Positions 1-11,805 of a stretch of 64,000 bases of DNA are shown in pieces. Every line of letters starts with the position of its first letter. Within the stretch, counting starts at the first letter, position 1. The notes below the pieces were generated by a model that was given only the letters and a program-made list of their open reading frames with translations, was not told where the DNA came from and searched no databases. The stretch lies in NCBI GenBank assembly GCA_028023455.1, contig JAQFVV010012396.1:8844085-8908084 (forward strand), given 5' to 3'. This stretch comes from Epiperipatus broadwayi. Its lineage: Eukaryota; Onychophora; Udeonychophora; Euonychophora; Peripatidae. The translations under genes were made by a program, and so were the position numbers.

Positions 1-688
1 TTGTACTTAGAATTTTCCCAAGCTACCTGGCCAAAAACTATTGATTATATCTATCGTCACTTTTCCTGCAATATAGTGCCTTGAGAAAAACAAATGACTT
101 GTCTAGACCTATGATGAAACTTTAAGTTTGATTGTTCTTTAAGTTATAGGGTACTGACTGCTATTGCAAGGGATATGTTTATGAATTTATTTGCTTTGAT
201 GTCCTTATGACTAATTATCATATTTGAAGCTAATGACTAACTATGAATTACTGAAACTAATCTGCAAAGATTTTGATTAGAGAAATCACACATGGATCTA
301 AAAATAATCATAGGAAAGTGTGCTATTTAAATAGTAAACATGCTTAATATGATTTCAAGATTCAACATATGCATATAAGGTACAAAAAGTGTTTACATGC
401 GAAACTTCTAATTAAATAATATTGGTAAAAAAGTTCATTATTTAAGTTCTAAAAAGCCTAGATTTAAAAAATACATAATTTGTAAATTTATAAGTTGGTT
501 ATTCATTTATTTATGGATATGATTTGATTTTGTTCCCTTTTCTTTGAGATTTTGAGGAGAGGTAATCTTATATTTGGGTAATTAAGATTAATAAATTTAA
601 AATCTCTCTGCCACTCTAATTCAATGGAGCTGTGAACTATCCTATATTTTGTTCCAAACCCCTGTCATATTCAAACATATATAGCATA
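1..688. other. AT-rich non-coding sequence
   Basis: No open reading frame, RNA gene or clear repeat boundary is visible. The stretch is probably intron or 5' flank of the plus-strand EXD3-like gene whose exons appear at 9862 and 39718, but no exon could be recognised here. Confidence 0.5.
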
Positions 689-1747
689 TTAAAACAGGCA
701 ACACTCTCCATATAGTAGTTCCATTCAGTGCAAGCCAGAGTAATCAATGGATGCCAGAAGGCTTGTGCATAAAATCCCTATCTAGTGCCTATTCATCCAA
801 TATCCCCAGACTAGTTTTTAGCTTGTGGCTTTTGTCAATGAGGAACTTTGGATCTGAGAGTATTGCACCTAGATCTTAGGATCTAATGCAACCTCCAGCA
901 GCCACCATTTATCTCTACTTAAACTACAAAATTATGAGTCTAAAATTGAAAAACACAGTAATATTTTCAATCCAAGTTCATTAGCATATATAGTCATATA
1001 GGTCTGAACTCAGTTCAGTACCCATACAATTTGATGTTTTTGGTTCTTTAATAACCATAGCCATCACTATCTTATTAGGCAGCATTGGTGTTGAACCACT
1101 AAACATCACATGCTCACTATTTCTCATGTTTGCTCATAACTGTTATTAAAACAGGCAAAACTCTTCATATAATAGTGCCACTCAGTGCAAGCCAGAGTAA
1201 TCAATGAATGCATTGGGTGTCACTACTGTATGGAAATTTTTGCCTGTTTTAATAACAGTTATGAGTAAGCATAAGAAATAGTGATCATGTGATGTTTATT
1301 GGCTTAAAACCAATCCTGATTAATAGGATAGTAGTGGCTATGGTTATTAAAGAACCAAAGACACCAAAATATATGGGTACTGAACTGAATCAGACCTATA
1401 TGACTATATAAGCTAATAAGCTTGGATTGAAAATATTATAGTGTTTTCAATTTAAGTCTCATAGTTTTGTAGTTAAGTAGAGATAAAAGATGGCTGCTGG
1501 AGGGTTGCATTAGATCCTAAGATATAGATGTAGTGCTTTCAGATCCAACCCTCCTCACTGACGAAGGCCACAAGCCAGAAACTAGTCTGTGGATATTGGA
1601 TGAGTAGGCACTAGATGGGGATTTTATGCACAAGCCTTCTGGCATCTATTGATTACACTGGCTTGCACTGAGTGGCACTACTGTATAGAGAATTTTGCCT
1701 GTTTTAATAACAGTTATGAGGAAGCATAAGAAATGGTGATCATGTGA
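689..1747. repeat. foldback repeat, family A, copy 1
   Basis: The left arm (about 689-1180) and right arm (about 1222-1708) are imperfect reverse complements, so the transcript could fold into a hairpin of about 490 bp with a short loop near 1200. A short block with AAAACAGGCAAAACTC and GTGCAAGCCAGAGTAATCAA recurs at the left end, at the centre, and inverted at the right end. A second, rearranged copy lies at 31612-32340. No transposase is encoded, and the termini and target duplication could not be fixed. It looks like a non-autonomous foldback or MITE-like element. Confidence 0.7.
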
Positions 1748-3536
1748 TATATAGCATATAATAGCTCATGTTTTGCTGATAAACATTGATTACGATAAAT
1801 TATTGTTTATTGAGCTGCAAGTGTACAGTACTTTTCAATAGGCACATATATATATAATTACGACTTCTTTTTTTTATAGTGTGTGTATTTATAAATCAAA
1901 ATTATAATTAATAATAAATTGAAGGGACACATATGTATTTCATGGAATGTATATTCATTCATGCATTCACTAAAGCAATAAGAAAAAATTACTATATTTT
2001 TATTTTTAAAATATAAATAAATAGCGAAATGTCAGACTTTTGTTCTAATAAACACACTCTGGGCAATATTCTTTTTTTCTCATAGTTTTTTCTTTTATAG
2101 AAACATAATAGACTAGGTATTTTATCAAGAAATTACAATCTCTAATCAGTATTAACTTTAAGCATGTTCTAGAATTTTGTAAAACTTTTAGGTCTTAGAA
2201 AATATTTTATTACATGAAATACTGCACATCAAATTTGGAAAAGATAATAAAGGTAGAATAAAATATTTGTGCTATTAACATAAAATAAGGAAATTTTATT
2301 ATTATTATAATCATGTATAGCTCTCCAAAATGGAAAAATTGCTATTGGCTTATTGTAAAATTTAGTTACAAATTTTACCTTTTTTTTTTTTTAAACACGA
2401 TCACATACAGAAAAGGAAAAATAGTTGCCGAATATCATAAAAATTGCAATTGAAGTCATGTTAGATATAGCATAGTTATGTCTCCACTGTATTTAGTTTT
2501 GGTAATGTGTATGAATCCAAAGCATTTATCACATATTTCAAAGTCCATGCACGATTCAATGAATAATAATTCCACAGATATTGATGGTTAATAATGGATA
2601 TAATGTATGATAAACTTTTGTTTTAATACTACTAATATTTATATGACAAATGTACATGTTCAAACCTTAAAAATTACATACATATAACTTATTGTTTTCT
2701 GAAGGGCTGTGATGAGGGTGTAGTCCAATATAAAAATACAAATATAACTATTATAGGTGTAATTATATTAACTTCTTTGTTGTAGTTTAATTAACAAATA
2801 ATCTATTTAATCAACATATTTTAAGTTTACTCCCATTCTCATCTATGTATACATTTTCATCCATTATTTAATTAATTAAGAAGTTTGTAACCATTATTCT
2901 CAATGTCTGTGCTTTACATTAGCTAAAATCTGAAAGCAATAACTGGGAAGAATTAATAATGCAGAAATATTAAAATAATTGCTGTAAAATAACCTTTTAT
3001 TTCTTAAGAAAGTGTCTAATACAGCAAACTTTTTATCAGCCAAAATTACAAATAAAAAAGTATAGTTAGCATTTAGAATTAGATAGTGCATTTGGAAATA
3101 TAACTAATATTCTGAAAAGACTTTACTACAGGATACTTCTGAACATTACAGAAAACTTGCTTTAATCGTCGATAGCTTGAAAGATATATATTTGATATTA
3201 TAATGAATAAGTCATGAATTGTTATGATCAAATATCATCACAATTCAAGCATCACTATTGTAAAATAAACTAGAAGGTCACAAATAATACCCTAATGTGA
3301 TCATTTATATATCAAAACTTACTAGATGCTAATGGTAATGCTAATGTGTGCCTGATAAGATCAAGCTCTCAGGGCTTTTATTATTAAAATAATATTAATT
3401 TGAGAATTGATTACATATACATCATGAAATTAAAGAGATGATGGTCACATAGGAGAATAAATACATAGAAAAATAATACATATACATGGACTGAAATGTG
3501 AGAATAGACAATAATATGATTAGGTTAACTAACATA
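1748..3536. other. AT-rich non-coding sequence
   Basis: Long A and T runs with no credible coding exon. The short open frames on the minus strand (for example around 2900-3091 and 3422-3679) have low-complexity composition with no recognisable motif. Nothing further seen. Confidence 0.5.
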
Positions 3537-5721
3537 AAAATTACAATATTATACCGGATACTCAATCTATTCTGAAACAGAGGGTGCCACCAGAACACTA
3601 CATGTCTGGAAAATTTGTTTACTGTAATCAGAATAGATGATGATGATGGTTTGCGCCGACTAGACTCAGGGAGAAACAAGAGATCTTAAATTGTTTAGAC
3701 AATTGAGACAAAAGCACAAAGACAAACGTCAGCCAAATTAAGTTAAACATATTTCATAAATTTTATTATGAGAAAATAAATTATTAAATATAAGTTTATG
3801 ACATAATAAATGTGAGTTAACTCAGACGTGTACCAGAAATACTAAAGGCAAAGCTATGACAGACTGACTGATCTTCTAATAAACAAAGTTAAAAGGGAGA
3901 AAGCAAATTTCATTCAGCAGAGGATTCACTTAAACACTGGTTTTCCCTTTCAGATACTTAAACCATATGCCCTTGAAATAGATCAAAGAACCAGTGCCGA
4001 TGAGCTGTTCGAGATCTAAACATGGTCAGATATTGAATGTCCTTATATCGGTATGAACTGCACCAATTACTACATTTAAAATAACGGCGATTGATCCACC
4101 CCAAAAACAATCGAAAAATATCATTGAAATGAAGAAACAATTAAACGTGAATCCCAGCCAAACGATTGGCGAAAATTACTTTAAAATTAATAATTAATGG
4201 TCTCAATAAGAGACAAGTAAATGATTAGGAAAACAGTTACGTCTGTCCCAGCAAATAACGAAAAGAAAATAAACTTGCAAACAAATTCTGAGTACACGCT
4301 CTGATAAATTTAAAGCACACGTAATAAATACACAAATGAATCTATCGGAGAGTGTACGGAGTACGAAAATCTTAAAAGTTGTAAACACTTTAGCAGAACG
4401 AAAGTATCGCTCACCTGTAATTTAAGAAAGGATAAATTTTATCTTCCTGCTGACGACTTATAAAATTACAAAGAAAAACACAATTTTAATTTCCGCTTTT
4501 AGAGATCTTAGAAACGAAATCTCCACCTGCGAAAATCAGACAATAAAGTCGTCAGCCAAAAGATTTTTGGAGGTTAAGCACTAGGGTAAACACAGAATAT
4601 AAAATTACAAATTAATTATTGAATACTAAATAATTACAGGTAAGCATAAAAAAAATATATATATACGATGTTGCTAAAGCATTTATAAAAGCGAGGTATA
4701 AAATATAAAACTCATTCGTCACTCTCCAATAAACAAAACGGAAAACAAATTAGAATCTTAAAAACTAAGATTCTAAGACACACTATAAAATATTGGAAAA
4801 CACAGCAAATATTAAATATGAGGCTATATTGATTTAAGAAGACATTTATGATTAGATTGAGCGGAGATTTAATGAGAATTAATTTACCCTGGGAAGAATA
4901 AAAACGAAAATAATTACCTTTCGGTAAAAGCAATGTTCACGTAGAGTGCACACTTTTACTTAAGTTCATTTTCAGGTTCTTGAGGCAGAAAGGTAGATGT
5001 ACGGAGGTTCCGGCTTCTTTTAGGTGTTCAAGACATTACTGGAGCAAACTTGGAAGTCAGGGATCCGTCTTTTGTGGAGTTAGCAAGCCATTCTGGTGGT
5101 GATAACAAGTATAGAATTTTTCATTTTTGCAAGCGAAAGTATTTAATAACAGCTGATGTCCTTTAATTCAGAAATTTAAAAGTCCGCGCTGCTATAACTT
5201 TCACGTGAGAAAACCACTTGTCTATCTCTCAAAAATGAATTAACTGACACCCCAAATTTTCGGGGCTATTTATACGTTGCTCCATTTCCCGCGAAACACT
5301 TTCCTTGTTGTTCAATTTCTTCGCCTTAGGCAGGGCAAATATTAATCTCCCGCTCAATCTATCTAGGAATTCTACCCAGGGTTTATTGAAATGAAAACAA
5401 CAACATAAAAATCAAATCTCCGCTATCAAAATTGTTTACAATAATTAAAATAAAAGTAACAGGAATGCAATTAGCTAGCCAGCTTGTTTTTAAATCAAAT
5501 GGATTTAAAAGCAGGCGGTATATGAAAACTATTTTAAAATAAATCGATAAACTTTTTTTTTAAAAATCCGTTTTACATATAAACGCGTGTACTTCGTAAC
5601 ACGCATTCTTTTTAAATAATACTGCAAATTTAAACTCCACGTTTAATGAAAATTAAAAGATTACTAAATTTCTTTTTTTTTTTTGTAATGACACCATTGA
5701 ATCGGATTTCCATCAGGTTCA
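3537..5721 (-). repeat. 3' LTR of LTR element 1
   Basis: Direct repeat of 7201-9387, with only scattered substitutions and small indels by eye. The short minus-strand frames inside (3958-4140, 4203-4388, 4712-4933) recur in the other LTR with changes and show no known domain, so they are not called genes. Confidence 0.85.
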
Positions 5722-5731
5722 ACTGCCTCAA
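5722..5731 (-). other. polypurine tract of LTR element 1
   Basis: On the minus strand the bases directly before the 3' LTR read GAGGCAGT followed by TGAACC. A purine-rich tract at this position is the usual primer for plus-strand DNA synthesis in Gypsy-type retrotransposons. The position supports the LTR boundary at 5721. Confidence 0.6.
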
Positions 5732-6048
5732 AACGTGATCAATCAAAAAAAAAAAAAACATTCCTGTAACTTTTTTTTTTAAAAAAAAAAACTATAAACA
5801 CTTTAAAATATCCTTAGAAATTTGGCTGAACGTTTGCCTCGCACTCATGAAAAACAAAACAATATTTCATTTGAATCAAAATCTTTCTCCATTCTCGTAA
5901 TTCATTAACAAAAAAAATTTTTTTTTTTTTTTTATTAAAAACAATCCGTCCGATTGCTAAATGCTGAACCCTTAACTTTTGTCCGGCGGTTCTTTTACTC
6001 CTTTTACTAACTTACTAAAATAAGTTCCTTTCCCACTCTTATATTTTC

Positions 6049-6843
6049 TTAGCTTATACGAATTTCTCTTTCTCGTTCTGTTCTCTTTTCTAGCGTATAT
6101 ACCTGGATCTTTTTCTTAACGAAACTTCCCAATTCTTCCTCCTTTCCTACTTTATTTTTGAGCATATCAACACTAGCAAAAAGAAAATTTTTATCTTCTA
6201 CCCATTTTTTAAATGTTTTAAATAAGATTGTTCTATAGATGGATTCTATTTCCGCTTTAAAATCATATTTCTTAATCTTTCTTTTACCTCTTTTCTTCTT
6301 TTCAAAACAAACAGTTATTGAAACCAATTTATTTCTAGTTTCCCTCGGACACTCTTCTACCTGCTTTTCTGTTTTTACCTTATAACTTTCTTCTATTGCT
6401 TTATTTACATTTACTAAATTTTCCGCCACACTTTCTACTTGTAACCCATCTGTGCTTATTTCTAACTTTATTTCCACCTTTTCTGTGCTAACACTATCCT
6501 GTGCTACTTCAATTTCTATATCTTTTATGACCTCAACTTTTTCTACTTCTTGAGTTTCTTCTACTTCTCCCATCATTTCTCGTCTCATTTCTTTCATTTC
6601 CCTAATCATTTCTTCCTTCATTGCCTGCTGGCCCTGCTTAACTTCACTAATTTCTTCCTTCATTGCCTGTTGGACCTGCTTAATTTCCTCCTTTATTTCT
6701 ATTACCAACTTCATCAACATCTTCATCATCATCTGTGACTCACTTTCTTCTTTTTCTATAATTTGAGGGTTTTTAAATGAGACAGGACTTTCTTCTACAA
6801 ATGCCGCCCTGACGCTTTCTTCGTTGACTTCCATTTTCGACAC
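6049..6843 (-). CDS. coiled-coil Gag-like protein of LTR element 1
   Basis: An intact 264-residue frame lies inside the LTR element, starting about 340 bases after the primer-binding site, which is where gag begins. Residues 30-105 are a highly charged Glu/Lys/Met-rich coiled coil with a repeated heptad-like block (QQAMKEE appears twice). A second Glu/Val-rich acidic stretch follows, then a basic patch (KKKRGKRKIKK, around residue 185) and a C-terminal Lys/Glu-rich region. No zinc knuckle, Gag 'WW' core, protease or polymerase is visible. It may be the N-terminal coiled-coil part of a Gag; the degraded gag at 30268-31202 also starts with a charged region upstream of a recognisable gag core. 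The role in particle assembly is inferred from position and architecture, not from family recognition. Confidence 0.65.
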   Translation of the reverse strand: MSKMEVNEESVRAAFVEESPVSFKNPQIIEKEESESQMMMKMLMKLVIEIKEEIKQVQQAMKEEISEVKQGQQAMKEEMIREMKEMRREMMGEVEETQEVEKVEVIKDIEIEVAQDSVSTEKVEIKLEISTDGLQVESVAENLVNVNKAIEESYKVKTEKQVEECPRETRNKLVSITVCFEKKKRGKRKIKKYDFKAEIESIYRTILFKTFKKWVEDKNFLFASVDMLKNKVGKEEELGSFVKKKIQVYTLEKRTEREREIRIS

Positions 6844-7181
6844 AAATTAAATTCACAATACTAACTTCTTAAAAGAAAATCTAAAATCTAATAGCAAATA
6901 AAACGCTATTTACTGTTTTCTATAAATTATTTCAAAACAAAGACGAACTATATTTAACTCCTGAACTAAAATTACTCCGATAGACTTTTCGAAAATATGC
7001 TTTTACAGTTGATAAATTATTTCATTAAAAAGAAAGACGAACCCCATTCTACCAAACTGCTCCAACAATACATACAATAATTAACCAAAACCGAACCTCC
7101 ACCTACTAGATATTGCCTCTTACACCTGAAATCTTTCTCAATTGTCTAAACAAAATCTCACGTAAAGTTTTAATATCGGCT

Positions 7182-7200
7182 CCCACGTTTGGTTGCGCCA
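7182..7200 (-). other. primer binding site of LTR element 1
   Basis: The minus-strand sequence TGGCGCAACCAAACGTGGG starts immediately after the 5' LTR. It resembles the tRNA-Lys-type primer site TGGCGCCCAACGTGGGGC known from some retroviruses, with an insertion or shift. Similar motifs occur in the other two LTR elements of this window. Which tRNA is used is not proven. Confidence 0.6.
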
Positions 7201-9387
7201 AAAATTACTATCCTATATACTGGATACTCAATCTATTCTGAAACAGAGGGCGCCACCAGAACACTACGTGTCTGGAAAATTTGTTTACTGTAATCAGAAT
7301 AGATGATGATGATGGTTTGCGCCGACTAGACTCAGGGAGAAACAAGAGATCTTAAATTGTTTAGACAATTGAGACAAAAGCACAAAGACAAACGTCAGCC
7401 AAATTAAGTTAAACATATTTCATAAATTTTATTATGAGAAAATAAATTATTAAATATAAGTTTATGACATAATAAATGTGAGTTAACTCAGGCGTGTACC
7501 AGAAATACTAGAGGCAAAGCTATGATAGACTGACTGATCTTCTAATAAACAAAGTTAAAAGGGAGGAAGCAAATTTCATTCAGCAGAGGATTCACTTAAA
7601 CACTGGTTTTCCCTTTCAGATACTTAAACCATATGCCCTTGAAATAGATCAAAGAACCAGTGCCGATGAGCTGTTCGAGATCTAAACATGGTCAGATCTT
7701 GAATGTCCTTATATCGGTATGAACTGCACCAATTACTACGTTTAAAATAACAGCGATTGATCCACCTCAAGAACAATCGAAAAATATCATTGAAATGAAG
7801 AAACAATTAAACTGGTGAATCCCAGCCAAACGATTGGCTAAAATTACTTTAAAATTAATAATTAATGGTCTCAATAAGAGACAAGTAAATGATTAGGAAA
7901 ACAGTTACGTCTGTCCCAGCAAATAACGAAAAGAAAATAAACTTACAAACAAATTCTGAATACACGCTCTGATAAATTTAAAGCACACGTAATAAATACA
8001 CAAATGAATCTATCGGAGAGTGCACGGAGTACGAAAATCTTAAAAGTTGTAAACACTTTAGCAGAACGAAAGTATCGCTCACCTGTAATTTAAGAAAGGA
8101 TAAATTTTATCTTCCTGCTGACGACTTATAAAATTACAAAGAAAAACACAATTCTAATTTCCGCTTTTAGAGATCTTAGAAACGAAATCTCCACCTGCGA
8201 AAATCAGACAATAAAGTCGTCAGCCAAAAGATTTTTGGAGGTTAAGCACTAGGGTAAACACAGAGTATAAAATTACAAATTAATTATTGAATACTAAATA
8301 ATTACAGGTAAGCATAAAAAAATATATATATACGAGGCTGCTAAAGCATTTATAAAAGCGAGGTATAAAATATAAAACTCATTCGTCACTCTCCAATAAA
8401 CAAAACGGAAAGCAAATTAGAATCTTAAAACTAAGATTCTAAGACACACTATAAAATATTGGAAAACACAGCAAATATTAAATATGAGGCTATATTGATT
8501 TAAGAAGACATATTTATGATTAGATTGAGCGGAGATTTAATGAGAATTAATTTACCCTGGGAAGAATAAAAACGAAAATAATTACCTTTCGGTAAAAGCA
8601 ATGTTCACGTAGAGTGTGCACTTTTACTTAAGTTCATTTTCATGTTCTTGAGGCAGCAAGGTAGATGTACGGAGGGTCCGGCTTCTTTTAGGTGTTCAAG
8701 GCATTACTGGAGCAAACTTGGAAGTCAGGGATCCATCTTTTGTGGAGTTAGCAAGCCATTCTGGTGGTGATAACAAGTATAGAATTTTTCATTTTTGCAA
8801 GCGAAAGTATTTAATAACAGCTGATGTCCTGTAATTCAGAAATTTAAAAGTCCGCGCTGCTATAACTTTCACGTGAGAAAACCACTTGTCTATCTCTCAA
8901 AAATGAATTAACTGACACTTCAAATTTTCGGGGCTATTTATACGTTGCTCCATTTCCCGCGAAACACTTTCCTTGTTGTTCAATTTCTTCGCCTTAGGCA
9001 GGGCAAATATTAATCTCCCGCTCAATCTATCTAGGAATTCTACCCAGGGTTTATTGAAATGAAAACAACAACATAAAAATCAAATCTCCATTATCAAAAT
9101 TGTTTACAATAATTAAAATAAAAGCAACAGGAATGCAATTAGCTAGCCAGCTTGTTTTTAAATCAAATGGATTTAAAAACAGGCGGTATATGAAAACTAT
9201 TTTAAAATAAATCAATAAACATTTTTTTAAAAAATCCGTTTTACATATAAACGCGTGTGTACTTCGATACACGCATTCTTTTTAAATAATACTGCAAATT
9301 TAAACTCCACGTTTAATGAAAATTAAAAGCTTAATAAATTTCTTTTTTTTGTAATGACACCATTGAATTGGATTTCAATCAGGTTCA
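7201..9387 (-). repeat. 5' LTR of LTR element 1
   Basis: Direct repeat of 3537-5721. It should carry the element's own promoter, which would fire on the minus strand away from the EXD3 exon at 9862. No core promoter element could be identified with confidence in this AT-rich sequence. Confidence 0.85.
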
Positions 9388-9861
9388 ATATATAAACAAG
9401 CAATTAAAGCTATCCATTATCATATATTTGTCCTTAATGCCTATCTATAAAGGATGCATAACCTTCCATATTTTAAATTAATATTTATTTATTTTATTGC
9501 GTTTTATTTAACCCTTAAGTATATATCTAAATTTATTTTTGCCTATTTTTCAAATTTAATTCCTTACCTACTTTTGATTTATTCTAGTTTTCATCTTTGT
9601 ATTATTATTATTATTATGACTTGATTCCCGATTGTCACACTGTATGTATATACTATCATTTATTTTATTAAGTTTTTTTCTAAAATTTTTGTTTTATGCA
9701 TTTTAGTAATTAAAAAAGAAAAAAGAATCCAATATTTTAAGCAAAGATTACAATATGTGATTTGTCATTTTAGAATGTTATTCAAGTATATTTTAATATT
9801 AATATATTTAACAATAAACTGCACATTTAATTAATTTTTTATTTACTCTCTCTCTCTTTAG
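9388..9861 (+). other. EXD3 intron end with splice acceptor
   Basis: AT-rich intron sequence with a short (TTA)n run near 9600. It ends in a pyrimidine tract (CTCTCTCTCTTTAG) that forms a strong 3' splice site at 9860-9861, directly before the Mut7-C exon. Confidence 0.75.
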
Positions 9862-9990
9862 TTAAAAAAGAAAATTCCTCCAGGATGGTGTATCAACATT
9901 AAATGTATGAAAGCCAGAGATCAGTTGGCTGAAGTGATGAAATGCTTCAATTTGAAAGTTTCACCAAAAGATATTTTCACTCGATGTCAG
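9862..9990 (+). CDS. EXD3: EXD3 / mut-7 homologue, internal exon (Mut7-C domain)
   Basis: A 129-base exon (43 codons, phase 0 at both ends) is bounded by a pyrimidine-rich AG acceptor and a CAG|GTAAGG donor. It encodes the conserved middle of a Mut7-C domain: PPGWCINIKC, then a helix ending in EVMKCFNLKVSP, then KDIFTRCQ. In this family a Gly-x-Cys strand, a helix with a conserved Phe, and the DIFxRC signature precede a Cys-rich ribbon. The ribbon's next residues (NCNGNLYIK) start the exon at 39718, so the two splice in frame. The family includes C. elegans MUT-7, a 3'-5' exonuclease protein needed for RNAi and transposon silencing, and vertebrate EXD3. The DEDD exonuclease domain expected upstream was not found in this window. 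Confidence is high for family and splice sites; function is by homology only. Confidence 0.88.
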
Positions 9991-10248
9991 GTAAGGAAAC
10001 TCTTTGTAAATATCCGAATATGAGAGGAAGGAAAACTAAATAAATCTAATGTAAATAATTTGCTTATAAATAAATTTAGTAAATTAAAATCAATTGAAAT
10101 AATGAGTATTTTAAATGAAATAATTCAGAATATTTAATATTTTAGTAAAAGTATTTGATTTTTTTCATTCATTTTTAAATGCTTTTATTTAAGTTACATT
10201 CTTTGTTGTAGATTTGTTTGTAAATTATTGTAATCATTTTTATTACTA

Positions 10249-10990
10249 AAATTAGAAATTTAAATCAACATTTAATAGATTTAAATTCAATAGAATTGGT
10301 TCAAATTTTGTACTTAAGAAAGAAATACTAGGCAAAGCACTATGAGACTATAATATTTTATGTAGATGACCTAATTTCTTAGATATTGACTAGAGGATAG
10401 GAAAATTTTGATATCAAATTTAAAAATTGTTCTTAGAAGTTTAATATGTTTTAAGAAAAGTTCATGAGAGTGCAGTATTTTTTTTTTTTTGGTTTCAATT
10501 TAAAGTTGTAATAACATTTTAAAATCAATGTTTAATGGATTTAAATTTAATATAATTTGTTGAAATTTTGTATATATATTTAAAATCACTACCAAAGTGA
10601 TAAGATAGATAATCTAGTTTCTTAGATATGGAAAAGTGGGGGGGGGGGGGTTTGAATATTTTGATATCAGATTTAAAAATTGTTCTTAGAACATTAATAT
10701 ATTTTAAGTAAGGCTTGTGAGAAAGTGTTATAAAGATTTTTTTTGGTTTCAATTTAAAGTTAGAATATTTTAAAATTAGATTTAAAATTTAGTACAATTT
10801 GTTGAAATTTTGTGTACTTTTTAAAATCATTCCTAAAGTGATAGAACACAATAATATTTTAGGTTATGGACATAATAATATTTTAGGTATGTGACCTAAT
10901 TTATTAGATATGGAAGAGTGGGCAGGAAAGTTTTGAACATTTTGATAGCAAATTTAAAATTTGTTCTTATAATTTCAATATGTTTTAAGT
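10249..10990. repeat. imperfect tandem triplication, about 240-270 bp units
   Basis: Three related units start near 10251, 10511 and 10765. Each carries a TTTAAATTCAATA-like start, GTTGAAATTTTGT, a 'CTTAGATATGGA' block, GATATCAAATTTAAAAATTG and GGTTTCAATTTAAAG. The middle unit has a run of twelve to thirteen G at about 10627-10639. No coding content. Confidence 0.7.
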
Positions 10991-11163
10991 AATGAGCTTG
11001 ATATTCTTGGTTTCAATTTTAAGCTTCATTTAAGTAATAAGAAAGTTAGTTTACAATAGTATTGTTAAGCTTTTTTTTAAAAAAAAAAAAAAATTTTTTT
11101 TTTACAAATAAAAAAAAAAATTATAAATACTTTTCAACAGAAAAGAAAGTTACTTAAAATTTT

Positions 11164-11770
11164 ATTATACATATAAATATACAAACCATTATACAATTAC
11201 AAATGTCCAGTGACGCCCTCTGTTTAAAAGTCTATATCTCAATAATAGCAAACTTTAAAATGATACCAATTTAAAGTTGTGCACTAAACGATGTTAAATA
11301 TTGAAATACAAACTAACTCAAACACAGAGCATGAAATTTTAAATAAGCAAACGATCTTAAATTTTGCTGATAAACTAACAAGTTTACAAAGTTATTAAAG
11401 ACAAACTAATCATTAGATTTTAATCTTTAAATAGCCCTCCCAAACTATAATTATTTCAGTTAGTGTTAACAGTAACTTTCTTTTCATTTATAGTTTGGGA
11501 GGGCTATTTAAAGATTAAAATCTAATGTTTAGTTTGTCTTTAATAACTTTGTAAACTTGTTAGTTTATCAGCAAAATTTAAGATCGTTTGCTTATTTAAA
11601 ATTTCATGCTCTGTGTTTAAGTTACTTTGTATTTCAATATTTAACATCGTTTAGCGCATAACTTTAAATTGGTATCATTTTAAAGTTTGCTATTATTGAG
11701 ATATAGACTTTTAAACAGAGGGCGTTACTGGATATTTGTAATTGTATAATGGTTTGTATATTTGTATAAT
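11164..11770. repeat. hairpin element with about 285-bp arms
   Basis: Arms 11164-11449 and 11489-11770 are near-perfect reverse complements around a 39-base loop; the inner edge is CCCTCCCAAACTATA / TATAGTTTGGGAGGG. The loop sequence (TTATTTCAGTTAGTGTTAAC onward) recurs directly after the right arm at about 11766-11805. This suggests the palindrome arose by inverted duplication of a unit that included it. The high arm identity implies a young or actively homogenised structure. Confidence 0.85.
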
Positions 11771-11805
11771 TATTTCAGTTAGTGTTAACAGTAACTTTTT
11801 TTTCA

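Larger units (their letters stand above)
3537..9387 (-). mobile_element. non-autonomous LTR retrotransposon 1 (minus strand)
   Basis: Two direct repeats of about 2.19 kb (3537-5721 and 7201-9387) enclose a 1.48-kb interior. Read on the minus strand, the LTR starts TGAACCTGAT. A primer-binding-site-like sequence (TGGCGCAACCAAACGTGGG, 7182-7200) abuts the 5' LTR, and a GAGGCAGT polypurine tract abuts the 3' LTR. The flanks are ACATA (3532-3536) and ATATA (9388-9392), a likely 5-bp target duplication with one change. The interior holds one coiled-coil Gag-like ORF and no protease, reverse transcriptase or integrase, so mobility would need a partner element. By eye the LTRs are very similar, which suggests a fairly recent insertion. 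It sits about 470 bp upstream of the EXD3 exon, antisense to the gene. Confidence 0.85.

Noticed and set aside
3958-4388. Short minus-strand frames in LTR element 1 (also at 7624-7806) as genes
   Set aside because: They lie in LTR sequence, have no recognisable domain, and change between the two LTRs; conservation is explained by LTR identity.
6550-6738. Plus-strand 62-codon frame rich in His, Phe and Leu
   Set aside because: It is the antisense shadow of the coiled-coil ORF at 6049-6843.
10627-10639. G-run as a G-quadruplex or regulatory element
   Set aside because: A single homopolymer of G in one unit of a tandem repeat; microsatellite slippage explains it.
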